Origin: Scatosoma sp045577595
Lineage (GTDB): Bacteria > Bacillota > Clostridia > Christensenellales > Borkfalkiaceae
Length of the DNA: 15,842 bases
Direction: 5' to 3'
Assembly: GCA_045577595.1 (NCBI GenBank)
Contig: JAZNIR010000003.1
Location: 1-15,842, forward strand
How positions within the stretch are numbered: the stretch's first letter is position 1; each line of letters begins with the position of its first letter. Both the position numbers and the translations under genes were made by a program. Below the pieces are notes generated by a model. It was not told where the DNA came from. It worked only from the letters and a program-made list of their open reading frames with translations, and made no database searches. Positions 1 to 6,194 of the stretch are shown here, in pieces.

Positions 1-204
1 GCCTTGAAATCTTGCGACTTCAAGGCGGTTACCTATATGATAAGGGGGAAAATGATGAGCAAATTTTTCGTGTCGGTTTGCACAACCGATTTACGAATAT
101 TATTTTATCATCTTTGTCAAAAAAAGTAAAGAAAAATTTTAAAAAATTTTAAAAATATTAAAAAGCAATATAACGTAACAACGAATGTTCAAAAGTAACA
201 TTTT
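1..204. other. AT-rich left-edge intergenic region with two hairpins and a possible tiny ORF
   Basis: No convincing gene. A perfect 8-bp inverted repeat (GCCTTGAA, 10-nt loop, TTCAAGGC) occupies 1-26, and a second perfect one (TCGGTT, 5-nt loop, AACCGA) lies at 73-89. Between them is a purine run (AAGGGGG, 42-48) just before ATGATG at 52-57. That opens a 24-25 codon frame ending in TAA at 127-129; an in-frame ATG at 37 would make it 30 codons. The frame is short and mildly hydrophobic and I do not recognise it. From 120 to 200 the DNA is nearly pure A/T, with a weak dyad at 184-202 (AATGTT/AACATT) near the end of spmB. The segment could be the tail of a structured RNA starting off-window, or a type I toxin-like micro-ORF; neither is established. 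Confidence 0.3.
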
Positions 205-720
205 TTACATAATTCGACAGAGAAAACAGCAAAAAACGACGGACGCGAGATAGGAAAATACGGCTATCAAAAACGCCGTCGTTAATTTTTTGCGTTTAAT
301 CCCCGCAAAATACACCGCGCCGATATAAAAAATCGTTTCGGACGAGCCGTAAGAAACGCACGCGCAACGGGCGATATAACTATCCACACCGTACCGTTCG
401 AGAATTTCCGTTAAAACGGCAATCGCACCGCTCCCCGACAGCGGTTTGATAAGCACGAGCGGGGAAATTTCTTGCGGTACGTTGAAAAAGGAAAAAACGG
501 GGGAAAGCCATTTGGCAAACAAGCTTTCCAAACCGCTTATTTCAAACAGTTTGCAAAGAATGGTAACCGTCGCGATATACGGAAAAATCGACAAAATCAT
601 TGGCAACGTTTGCTTTACGCCTTCGGCAAAGCTGTCGTAAATTTTCACCTTTTTAAAAAGAGCAAACGCAAACGAAAAAAGAAAAATACAAGGCACGAGT
701 AGTTCGAAAAAATAGTTCAT
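205..720 (-). CDS. spmB: Spore maturation protein SpmB (nucleoside-recognition/Gate domain membrane protein)
   Basis: A 171-residue integral membrane protein of the SpmB family, close to the usual family length. The family signature is clear in the middle: IKPLSGSGA near residues 92-100, a following VLTEILERYG stretch, and YGSSETIFYIGAVYF near residues 123-138. Hydrophobic segments lie near 8-21, 38-58, 85-105 and 148-168. In Bacillus subtilis SpmB works with SpmA in spore-core dehydration and heat resistance. The start follows the spmA stop by one base and is preceded by an AAAGGGGG ribosome site inside the spmA end, so the two genes are one operon and probably translationally coupled. No strong terminator is visible downstream, only a weak dyad near the stop. 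Confidence 0.93.
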   Translation of the reverse strand: MNYFFELLVPCIFLFSFAFALFKKVKIYDSFAEGVKQTLPMILSIFPYIATVTILCKLFEISGLESLFAKWLSPVFSFFNVPQEISPLVLIKPLSGSGAIAVLTEILERYGVDSYIARCACVSYGSSETIFYIGAVYFAGIKRKKLTTAFLIAVFSYLASVVFCCFLCRIM

Positions 721-721
721 C

Positions 722-1333
722 TCATACGTACCCCCTTTGTTTTTGCGTTTTTACTTTATTTTTCAGCGTTTTTTCCGCTTTGCGTTTCGGGGGAATAAAA
801 ATGCGGACGAGCAGTGCGCCAAGTAGGGTGGAAAATAGGGAGGTTAGCACCGTCGGCACGAGAATATTTAAAGGATTGGCGCTTTTTAAGGCAACGCGTA
901 CGCCGATAATCGAAGTGGGAATCAGTTGCAAAGAAGTGGCGTTTAAAACGAAAAACATTGCCGACGAATATTCGGCGTTTTCCGTTTTGTCGAGAAGTTT
1001 TGCACTCTCGATGCCAAAGGGCGTGCCCGCGCCCGAAATACCGAGTAGGTTGACGGATAAGTTCATATTGATTGCGCCAAGCGCCCGTTCGTCGTCCGTT
1101 TTAAACAGTCGTTTGGAAAGGGGGCGTAAAAGTTTGGAAATTCCGCGCGTAACTCCGCTGTCTTTCCACACTTGCATAAGCCCCAGCCACACCGCGTACG
1201 TGGCGACGAGCGAAAGACAAAGCGCTCCGCTTTTGGACGCGCCGTCAAGGAGCGTAGGTAAAAAGGTTTGCGGAGAGATAATAAGTAAAATCAACGTGGC
1301 GGAAAGGAAGATAACCGAAAAAATGACGTTCAT
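722..1333 (-). CDS. spmA: Spore maturation protein SpmA (nucleoside-recognition/Gate domain membrane protein)
   Basis: A 203-residue membrane protein matching SpmA. Recognisable blocks are the WLGLMQVWKDSGV segment near 49-61, an NMNLSVNLLGISGAGTPFGI stretch near 89-108 where homologues read N-(L/M)-x-N-x-(L/F)-G-(L/I)-G-x-A-x-TP-x-G, and an NATSLQLIPTSIIGVRVA block near 130-147. SpmA and SpmB form a membrane pair needed for spore-core dehydration in Bacillus. In B. subtilis they follow dacB; no dacB is present upstream here. The N-terminus aligns naturally with the family from this ATG, yet there is no Shine-Dalgarno, and a -10-like element ends only 5 nt before the ATG. The C-terminus is strongly basic (KRKAEKTLKNKVKTQKQR). 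Confidence 0.93.
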   Translation of the reverse strand: MNVIFSVIFLSATLILLIISPQTFLPTLLDGASKSGALCLSLVATYAVWLGLMQVWKDSGVTRGISKLLRPLSKRLFKTDDERALGAINMNLSVNLLGISGAGTPFGIESAKLLDKTENAEYSSAMFFVLNATSLQLIPTSIIGVRVALKSANPLNILVPTVLTSLFSTLLGALLVRIFIPPKRKAEKTLKNKVKTQKQRGYV

Positions 1334-1338
1334 ACGAT

Positions 1339-1367
1339 ACTATATGCTTGGACGGGATAAAAAATGA
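1339..1367 (-). promoter_or_regulatory. Candidate sporulation-type (sigma-E-like) promoter of spmA-spmB
   Basis: Reading the minus strand, TCATTTT (1367-1361) is followed after 14 nt by CATATAGT (1346-1339). This resembles the Bacillus sigma-E pattern (KMATATT, about 14 nt, CATACAHT) with one mismatch in the upstream box and two in the downstream box. The SpmA/B operon is in the sigma-E regulon in B. subtilis, so the assignment is plausible, but it is inferred from sequence alone. The expected transcript start falls at or next to the spmA ATG. Confidence 0.4.
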
Positions 1368-1421
1368 GAAACGCGACAAGGTTTTTGCCTTGAAACATTT
1401 TATAAATCAAGAATAAAATTG

Positions 1422-1451
1422 TTGACAAATATAAGAAAACAATGGTAAAAT
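1422..1451 (+). promoter_or_regulatory. Strong sigma-A-type promoter of the structured RNA
   Basis: A perfect TTGACA (1422-1427) is separated by 18 nt from TAAAAT (1446-1451), which is preceded by TGG, giving an extended -10. The expected start is near 1457, exactly where the basal helix of the downstream RNA begins. Confidence 0.75.
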
Positions 1452-1568
1452 AAGGTTGCGACATAATTTAATAAATCGACATTATTCGGCGTATACTTCT
1501 TTGGTGGAAGTGTACTTTTTCGCGTTACAATCCCGAATAATGACGGTTGTTAATTAAATTGTGTCGCA

Positions 1569-1610
1569 GCAAAGCGGAAAAGACATTTTTACGGGTGTCG
1601 CCTGCTTTGC
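1569..1610 (+). promoter_or_regulatory. Candidate anti-terminator pairing competing with the terminator
   Basis: GCAAAGCGG (1569-1577) can pair with CTGCTTTGC (1602-1610) over 9 bp with one G-U. The 3' partner includes bases 1602-1604 and 1610 of the terminator stem, so the two helices exclude each other. The 5' partner starts directly after the P1 helix and could stack on it. This is the arrangement expected of an attenuator, but the pairing could also be fortuitous. Confidence 0.35.
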
Positions 1611-1624
1611 GGGCGGCATTTTTT
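1596..1624 (+). terminator. Intrinsic terminator of the structured RNA
   Basis: A 9-bp stem (1596-1604 with 1610-1618, two G-U pairs, loop CTTTG) is followed directly by six T residues at 1619-1624. This is a typical rho-independent terminator on the plus strand. Confidence 0.8.
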
Positions 1625-1643
1625 GTTGCAAAAAATAAAACCA

Positions 1644-1674
1644 AAGGAGATATTATAAAATGAATACGGGATAA
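1644..1674 (+). other. Four-codon ORF (M-N-T-G-stop) with a strong ribosome site
   Basis: AAAGGAG at about 1643-1649 precedes ATG at 1660 with good spacing; the frame reads Met-Asn-Thr-Gly and stops with TAA at 1672-1674. The layout closely parallels the true start 67 nt further on (GAAGGAG, A/T spacer, ATG at 1727). It may be a minimal leader peptide or a decayed duplicate of the initiation region. Translation is unproven. Confidence 0.3.
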
Positions 1675-1726
1675 AATTTGTAATAAGTAACTAAAAAATT
1701 AAAAAATAACGAAGGAGAAATTATTT

Positions 1727-3226
1727 ATGGGATATTACAGTCAGCAAAATTTAGATACGTATGAGCAATATGAACAAGAGAATAAATATTTAGAAGCGCA
1801 AAATTTGACTAGGCATAGACGTGCTTCTAATAAGGCACGAGAAGATTTGCGCCAAAAATTTTATCAATTTTGTAGGGCTTATCGTGATTACGACATTATT
1901 ATTGAAAAGCAGGATTTATGGATTTGTCAAGGAATTAGGGGAATGGAAACGGTGGTAAATACACGATGGAATAGTAATTATGAACAAACTGATTGTTATG
2001 CTTCCGATATCAATAATATTTATGTAACTGAAAAAATTATAGTCGGTGGGGAATATTTGTCGTGTAGTCAGAATTATACGAGAACGTATGCCACGTTAAT
2101 GCAAGAGGACGTAAAAGTTAGCGGTGGGGTAACTAGTGTTTCTATTTCATCCAATTCTTCTGGTGGATATGACGCAAGCCCTAATTATGCGTCGTCAAGT
2201 TGGGAAAAAATTTATAAGATTCAACATGGAACCATGAATGACGGAGTGACGTATGGCATTCATGTAAAGATTGTAAAAAAGGGTACGGCAGAAGAGATTA
2301 TAAAGAGAGAAAAGGCGTTACAAGATAACGCAGATTTGCATTTTGCCGCTAAAAAGTATAAAGGAGAAAATATTCGAGACAGATATGATGGAAGAAAAAA
2401 AGACGATTGGGCAAAACACTGGAAATTGAAAAAAAGCACGACGACAATATATAGTATCAGTTTTTTAGCATTATTACTTTGTACGTTGGTATGTATTATC
2501 ATTGCTCCGTATGCAATTAGTTGGGGGGATAAAAATAGCCCAACTTACGATAATTGGTCAAACGATTTTATTTGGTTGAGAATGAATGGAAAAACAGTCG
2601 AATACAGTTCAACGGCACTTATATTTGTTTTTGTTTTATACGTAGTGGCAATCGCATCTTTAATTTTTATACAAAAAGTGAAAGCTCGTATGTATAGTAA
2701 ATATAGCGGTGGAAGTGTATTTGATTGGCTTACTTATAAAGTAAAGCATTATGACTCAAATCCTATTCATTGGGTAAAAGGGGTTAGGACATACAATGAA
2801 AAATGGAAAAAAGAAAAACCTAACGTTAAAAAAGACGGAAATATTATAGTGTGGTATGATTGGAATAGATGTAAATGGGTGTGGTTTCTGTTTATTTCAT
2901 TGTCGGCAGTCGTTTTAACGATTATTATAGGAAATCTCGCACATAGTAATTGGGGTGCGACGGGAATAAGTTCATTAATAAAAAGCCTTTTGAGCATAGC
3001 AAGTTTATTGCTTACTTTTGCATTACTTGTATATACGGTAGTATTTGTTGTAATGAGCATACCGTTATTATTTATAGGGATTATTCCATTGTGTATTGAT
3101 AAAACATATAACCATCATAAGGAAACGGTGGAAACGTTAAATAAGTATATTAAAAGCGAGAAATATGCGTATTGGGAAAAAGTTATAAAATATTTACAAT
3201 CGTTTGAAATAAAAGTAGAAATGTAA
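1727..3226 (+). CDS. Orphan multi-pass membrane protein, 499 aa, unknown function
   Basis: I recognise no family. Residues 1-60 are charged, Tyr/Gln-rich and probably helical. Residues 61-185 look like a beta-rich soluble domain with a Ser/Gly run near 133-158 (VSGGVTSVSISSNSSGGY). Residues 186-235 are Lys-rich and helical. Membrane segments lie near 241-265, 294-316, 384-404 and 418-458, the last long enough for a hairpin pair. A basic Trp-containing linker (331-382) sits between segments 2 and 3, and the tail is a charged helix. There is no signal peptide, so the large N-terminal part is probably cytoplasmic. A GAAGGAG site precedes the start. The codons are visibly A/T-richer than those of metG next door, which suggests a different origin. 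It stands alone between a structured RNA and its own terminator. Confidence 0.85.
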   Translation: MGYYSQQNLDTYEQYEQENKYLEAQNLTRHRRASNKAREDLRQKFYQFCRAYRDYDIIIEKQDLWICQGIRGMETVVNTRWNSNYEQTDCYASDINNIYVTEKIIVGGEYLSCSQNYTRTYATLMQEDVKVSGGVTSVSISSNSSGGYDASPNYASSSWEKIYKIQHGTMNDGVTYGIHVKIVKKGTAEEIIKREKALQDNADLHFAAKKYKGENIRDRYDGRKKDDWAKHWKLKKSTTTIYSISFLALLLCTLVCIIIAPYAISWGDKNSPTYDNWSNDFIWLRMNGKTVEYSSTALIFVFVLYVVAIASLIFIQKVKARMYSKYSGGSVFDWLTYKVKHYDSNPIHWVKGVRTYNEKWKKEKPNVKKDGNIIVWYDWNRCKWVWFLFISLSAVVLTIIIGNLAHSNWGATGISSLIKSLLSIASLLLTFALLVYTVVFVVMSIPLLFIGIIPLCIDKTYNHHKETVETLNKYIKSEKYAYWEKVIKYLQSFEIKVEM

Positions 3227-3240
3227 AATGATTGCAAATC

Positions 3241-3271
3241 TAAAGGGCTTATTGCAAGCCCTTTAATTTTT
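3241..3271 (+). terminator. Intrinsic terminator after the orphan membrane protein gene
   Basis: A 10-bp perfect stem (3241-3250 with 3256-3265, core AAAGGGCTT/AAGCCCTTT) with a 5-nt loop is followed by AATTTTT. It isolates the orphan gene from the metG operon. Confidence 0.85.
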
Positions 3272-3292
3272 ATACGCAAGGCGTGCAAACGA

Positions 3293-3321
3293 TTTACATT
3301 TTTGCAAAAAAAGTGTATAAT
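3293..3321 (+). promoter_or_regulatory. sigma-A promoter of the metG-tatD-radical SAM-rsmA operon
   Basis: TTTACA (3293-3298), a 17-nt spacer and a perfect TATAAT (3316-3321). The leader to the metG ATG is about 35 nt, too short for a T-box. A 9-bp direct repeat TGCAAACGA flanks the promoter at 3284-3292 and 3339-3347. Confidence 0.8.
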
Positions 3322-3362
3322 GAATACGAATAGACTTTTGCAAACGAAAAGGAGCGAAGATT

Positions 3363-5372
3363 ATGGCGAAAAAACCTTATTATATTACGACGGCGATTGC
3401 CTATACGTCGGGCAAACCGCATATCGGCAACACGTACGAAGCGGTGCTTGCCGACGCGATTGCGCGCTTTAAAAGAAAGCAAGGCTACGACGTATTTTTC
3501 CAAACGGGTACGGACGAGCACGGTCAAAAAATCCAAGAAAAAGCGCAAAGCGCGGGCGTTACGCCCCAAGCGTTCGTGGATAAAGTGGCGGGCAACATTC
3601 AAGGTATTTGGGACTTGATGGGCACTTCCTACGATAAATTTATTCGCACGACGGACAAATACCACGAAGAACAAGTGGCGAAAATTTTTAAAAAATTCTA
3701 CGACAAAGGGGATATTTATAAGGGATATTACGAAGGTATGTACTGCACCCCTTGCGAATCTTTCTGGACGGAAAGCCAACTTGTCGACGGAAAATGCCCC
3801 GACTGCGGACGGGAAGTAAAGCCGGCGAAAGAAGAAGCGTATTTCTTTAAAATGGGCAAGTATGCGGATAGGCTTATCGAACATATCGAAAAGCACCCCG
3901 AATTTATCCAACCTGTTTCGAGAAAGAACGAAATGATGAACAACTTCTTAAAAAAGGGTTTGCAAGATTTGTGCGTTTCCCGCGTTACCTTTACGTGGGG
4001 CGTGCCCGTATCGTTTGATAAAAAACACGTCGTTTACGTGTGGCTGGACGCCTTGACGAATTATATCACGGGGCTTGGCTACGACGCGGACGGCAATCAC
4101 GGCGAAAATTATAAAAAATATTGGCCCGCCGATTTGCATCTTATCGGCAAGGACATTTTGCGCTTCCACACCATTTATTGGCCGATTTTCTTAATGGCGC
4201 TCGGCGAACCGCTTCCAAAGCAAGTGTTCGGGCATCCTTGGCTGTTGCAAGGGGACGGCAAAATGAGCAAATCCAAAGGCAACGTAATTTATGCGGACGA
4301 CTTGGCGCGCCTTTTTGGCGTGGACGCGGTGCGTTATTTCGTGCTCCGCGAAATGCCGTTCGACAACGACGGGCAAATCACGTGGGAACTCGTGGCGGAA
4401 CGTTTCAACACCGACCTTGCAAACGTACTGGGCAATCTCGTTTCGCGTACGGTGGCTATGATACAAAAATATTTCGGCGGTAGCGTGCAAAAATCGCTTG
4501 TGGAAAACGAAAAAGAATTCGACGCCGATTTTAAAAAGACGGCTACGGACGCGGTGAAAAGGGTTGTGGAAAAAGCGGACGAGTTGCGTATGGCGGACGC
4601 GCTTGGCGAAATCTTTACGGTGCTCCGTCGCGCGAATAAGTATATCGACGAAACGATGCCTTGGGCGCTTGCCAAAGACGAAAGCCAAAAGGCGCGTTTA
4701 AACGACGTTTTGTATAATCTTGCCGAAGCCGTGCAAATTAGCGCGTCGCTACTCGACAGCTTTATGCCCGAAACGGCGAAGAAAATGCTCGTCGCGTTCG
4801 GCGGGGAAAGCAGAACGCTGGAAGAATGCGAAACGTTCGGCTTGCGTGAAAGCGTAACGGTGCAAGCAACGCCCGCTCTTTTCCAACGTATCGACTTTAA
4901 AAATTTACAACCGGAAATTGAAAAAATCCGCGAAGAACAATTAAAAGCGTTGCAAGCTACGACGCCCGTAGCGACGGCAAACGCGGAAAAAACGGATAAT
5001 AAGGAAAAATCGAAAACGACGGACGAAACGGCGGAAGAAAAGAAAGCGGAAATTTCTTTCGACGATTTTATGAAGGTGGAGCTGAAAGTCGGGGAAATTA
5101 TCGCTTGCGAAAAAGTGCCCAAATCGTCCAAACTTTTGCACGAAACGGTGAAGTTTGGCAACGAAACGCGCTCTATCGTGTCGGGGATTGCCAAGCACTA
5201 CACCCCCGAAGAAATGGTAGGGAAAAAGGTGGTGTTCGTAACCAACCTTGCGCCGAGAACGGTGTGCGGTGTGTTGTCGGAAGGTATGATACTTTGCGCG
5301 GAAGATAAAGCGGGCAATTTGTCGGTTATCGTGCCCGAAAAGGACGTGGAAAGCGGTTCGAATTTGGGGTAA
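3363..5372 (+). CDS. metG: Methionyl-tRNA synthetase with C-terminal tRNA-binding domain
   Basis: Charges tRNA-Met with methionine in the cytoplasm. The 669-residue length fits the long dimeric bacterial form. The class I signature HIGH appears as HIGN at 20-23, and KMSKS is perfect at 300-304. A zinc knuckle is formed by Cys128/Cys131 and Cys145/Cys148. The catalytic Rossmann core runs to about 335 and the anticodon-binding helical domain from about 340 to 525. A Lys/Glu/Thr-rich linker (530-563) leads to a complete tRNA-binding OB-fold domain (565-669, starting FDDFMKVELKVGEI and containing TNLAPRTVCGVLSEGM). AAGGAG precedes the ATG. It is the first gene of the operon, and tatD starts 4 nt after its stop. 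The same metG-tatD-rsmA neighbourhood is common in Bacillota. Confidence 0.98.
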   Translation: MAKKPYYITTAIAYTSGKPHIGNTYEAVLADAIARFKRKQGYDVFFQTGTDEHGQKIQEKAQSAGVTPQAFVDKVAGNIQGIWDLMGTSYDKFIRTTDKYHEEQVAKIFKKFYDKGDIYKGYYEGMYCTPCESFWTESQLVDGKCPDCGREVKPAKEEAYFFKMGKYADRLIEHIEKHPEFIQPVSRKNEMMNNFLKKGLQDLCVSRVTFTWGVPVSFDKKHVVYVWLDALTNYITGLGYDADGNHGENYKKYWPADLHLIGKDILRFHTIYWPIFLMALGEPLPKQVFGHPWLLQGDGKMSKSKGNVIYADDLARLFGVDAVRYFVLREMPFDNDGQITWELVAERFNTDLANVLGNLVSRTVAMIQKYFGGSVQKSLVENEKEFDADFKKTATDAVKRVVEKADELRMADALGEIFTVLRRANKYIDETMPWALAKDESQKARLNDVLYNLAEAVQISASLLDSFMPETAKKMLVAFGGESRTLEECETFGLRESVTVQATPALFQRIDFKNLQPEIEKIREEQLKALQATTPVATANAEKTDNKEKSKTTDETAEEKKAEISFDDFMKVELKVGEIIACEKVPKSSKLLHETVKFGNETRSIVSGIAKHYTPEEMVGKKVVFVTNLAPRTVCGVLSEGMILCAEDKAGNLSVIVPEKDVESGSNLG

Positions 5373-5376
5373 GCGT

Positions 5377-6183
5377 ATGTATATCGACGTGCATTGCCAC
5401 TTGACGGGGGACGAATACGAGTCGCTTGGTGGCGTGGAAGAAGTAATCAAACGCGCGCAAGACGCGGGCGTTTGCCGTATGATTTGTTCGGGTTTTGATT
5501 TGCCCTCTTCCTACGAATCGGCAAGTCTTGCCGAAAAATTCGAAAGCGTGTATTTTTGCGCAGGGTTTCATCCGAGCGAATTGAAAAAATACCGCGACGG
5601 CGATTTGGACGAAATAGAAAAGCTGGGCGCGCATAAAAAATGCGTGGCGATTGGGGAAATCGGGCTGGATTACCACTTCGACGACAATCCCCCCAAAGAA
5701 ATGCAAAAAGAACTGTTCGTTCGCCAGCTCGTTTTGGCGGATAAATTGGAATTGCCCGTCGTGATACACAGTCGGGACGGCGCGCAAGACACCAAGTCGA
5801 TTTTGGAAGAAAACCGCGCGCTTTTGAAAAAGAGCGGACTGTTGCACTGTTATTCCTATTCGCCCGAAACGGCGGTGGAATTATTGGGTTTAAACTTGTA
5901 TTTTTCCTTTGGTGGAACGGCTACTTTTAAAAATGCGCGAAAGGTGCAAGAAAGCGTTGAACGCATACCTGTATCCCGCATTTTATCCGAAACGGACTGT
6001 CCGTATCTTTCGCCCGAGCCGTATCGCGGGGTGTTCCCCAACGAACCGCAACGCATTTTGCCTATCGTAAAACGGTTGGCGGAGCTGAAAGGCACGGACG
6101 AAGAAACGATGAAAACGCGCATTTACGAAAATGCAAAAACTCTATTTTTTAAAATGAACGGAAACCACCTATCAAATAGGTAA
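5377..6183 (+). CDS. tatD: TatD-family metal-dependent hydrolase/deoxyribonuclease
   Basis: A 268-residue TIM-barrel amidohydrolase-fold enzyme of the TatD/YcfH family. The metal ligands are all visible: His6 and His8 (HCH near the N-terminus), Glu94 in the AIGEIGLDYH block, His131 in PVVIHSRDG, His157 in LLHCYS, and Asp207 in SETDCPYL. Family members act as Mg-dependent 3'-5' exonucleases on DNA or RNA; the physiological substrate here is not known. It lies 4 nt after metG and is presumably translationally coupled, with the GGGG at the end of metG acting as a modest ribosome site. The AAGGAG site for the following radical SAM gene overlaps its stop codon, so the two are tightly linked. Confidence 0.95.
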   Translation: MYIDVHCHLTGDEYESLGGVEEVIKRAQDAGVCRMICSGFDLPSSYESASLAEKFESVYFCAGFHPSELKKYRDGDLDEIEKLGAHKKCVAIGEIGLDYHFDDNPPKEMQKELFVRQLVLADKLELPVVIHSRDGAQDTKSILEENRALLKKSGLLHCYSYSPETAVELLGLNLYFSFGGTATFKNARKVQESVERIPVSRILSETDCPYLSPEPYRGVFPNEPQRILPIVKRLAELKGTDEETMKTRIYENAKTLFFKMNGNHLSNR

Positions 6184-6194
6184 GGAGCGATAAT

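Larger units (their letters stand above)
1457..1624 (+). ncRNA. Structured RNA of unassigned class: three stacked helices plus terminator (leader or stand-alone sRNA)
   Basis: The RNA starts just after a strong promoter. Visible pairings are P1, 1457-1472 with 1553-1568 (16 bp, one G-U); P2, 1474-1489 with 1533-1548 (about 15 bp, one A-A mismatch); and P3, 1491-1499 with 1507-1515 (9 bp, 7-nt loop). A 17-nt unpaired stretch (1516-1532) on the 3' side contains TTTTTCGCGTTACAATC. An intrinsic terminator closes the unit at 1596-1624. The extended-rod shape recalls 6S RNA, but it is shorter and I cannot place the conserved 6S bubble. It lies about 100 nt upstream of the orphan gene at 1727, so it may be that gene's leader. 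It matches no riboswitch class I can identify with confidence. Confidence 0.65.

Noticed and set aside
780..1367. 195-codon plus-strand frame antisense to spmA
   Set aside because: It lies opposite a clear SpmA gene, has no recognisable domain, and is explained by the codon bias of the real gene.
1377..1392. CAAGG/CCTTG hairpin as a terminator upstream of the structured RNA
   Set aside because: Only a 5-bp stem with the T-run in the loop, and no gene on the plus strand ends there.
1457..1624. Retron msr-msd RNA
   Set aside because: The long end-pairing looks similar, but no reverse transcriptase is encoded nearby and the 499-aa protein is a membrane protein.
1457..1624. Definite call of 6S RNA or SRP RNA
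   Set aside because: The rod shape fits loosely, but the length to the end of P1 is only about 112 nt and I cannot identify the 6S open bubble or the SRP GGAA tetraloop domain.
3322..3362. T-box or SAM-type riboswitch before metG
   Set aside because: The leader is only about 35 nt, with no room for a specifier stem or aptamer.
4334..5194. 286-codon minus-strand frame inside metG
   Set aside because: Ser/Phe-rich low-information sequence antisense to a certain methionyl-tRNA synthetase; no ribosome site or family.
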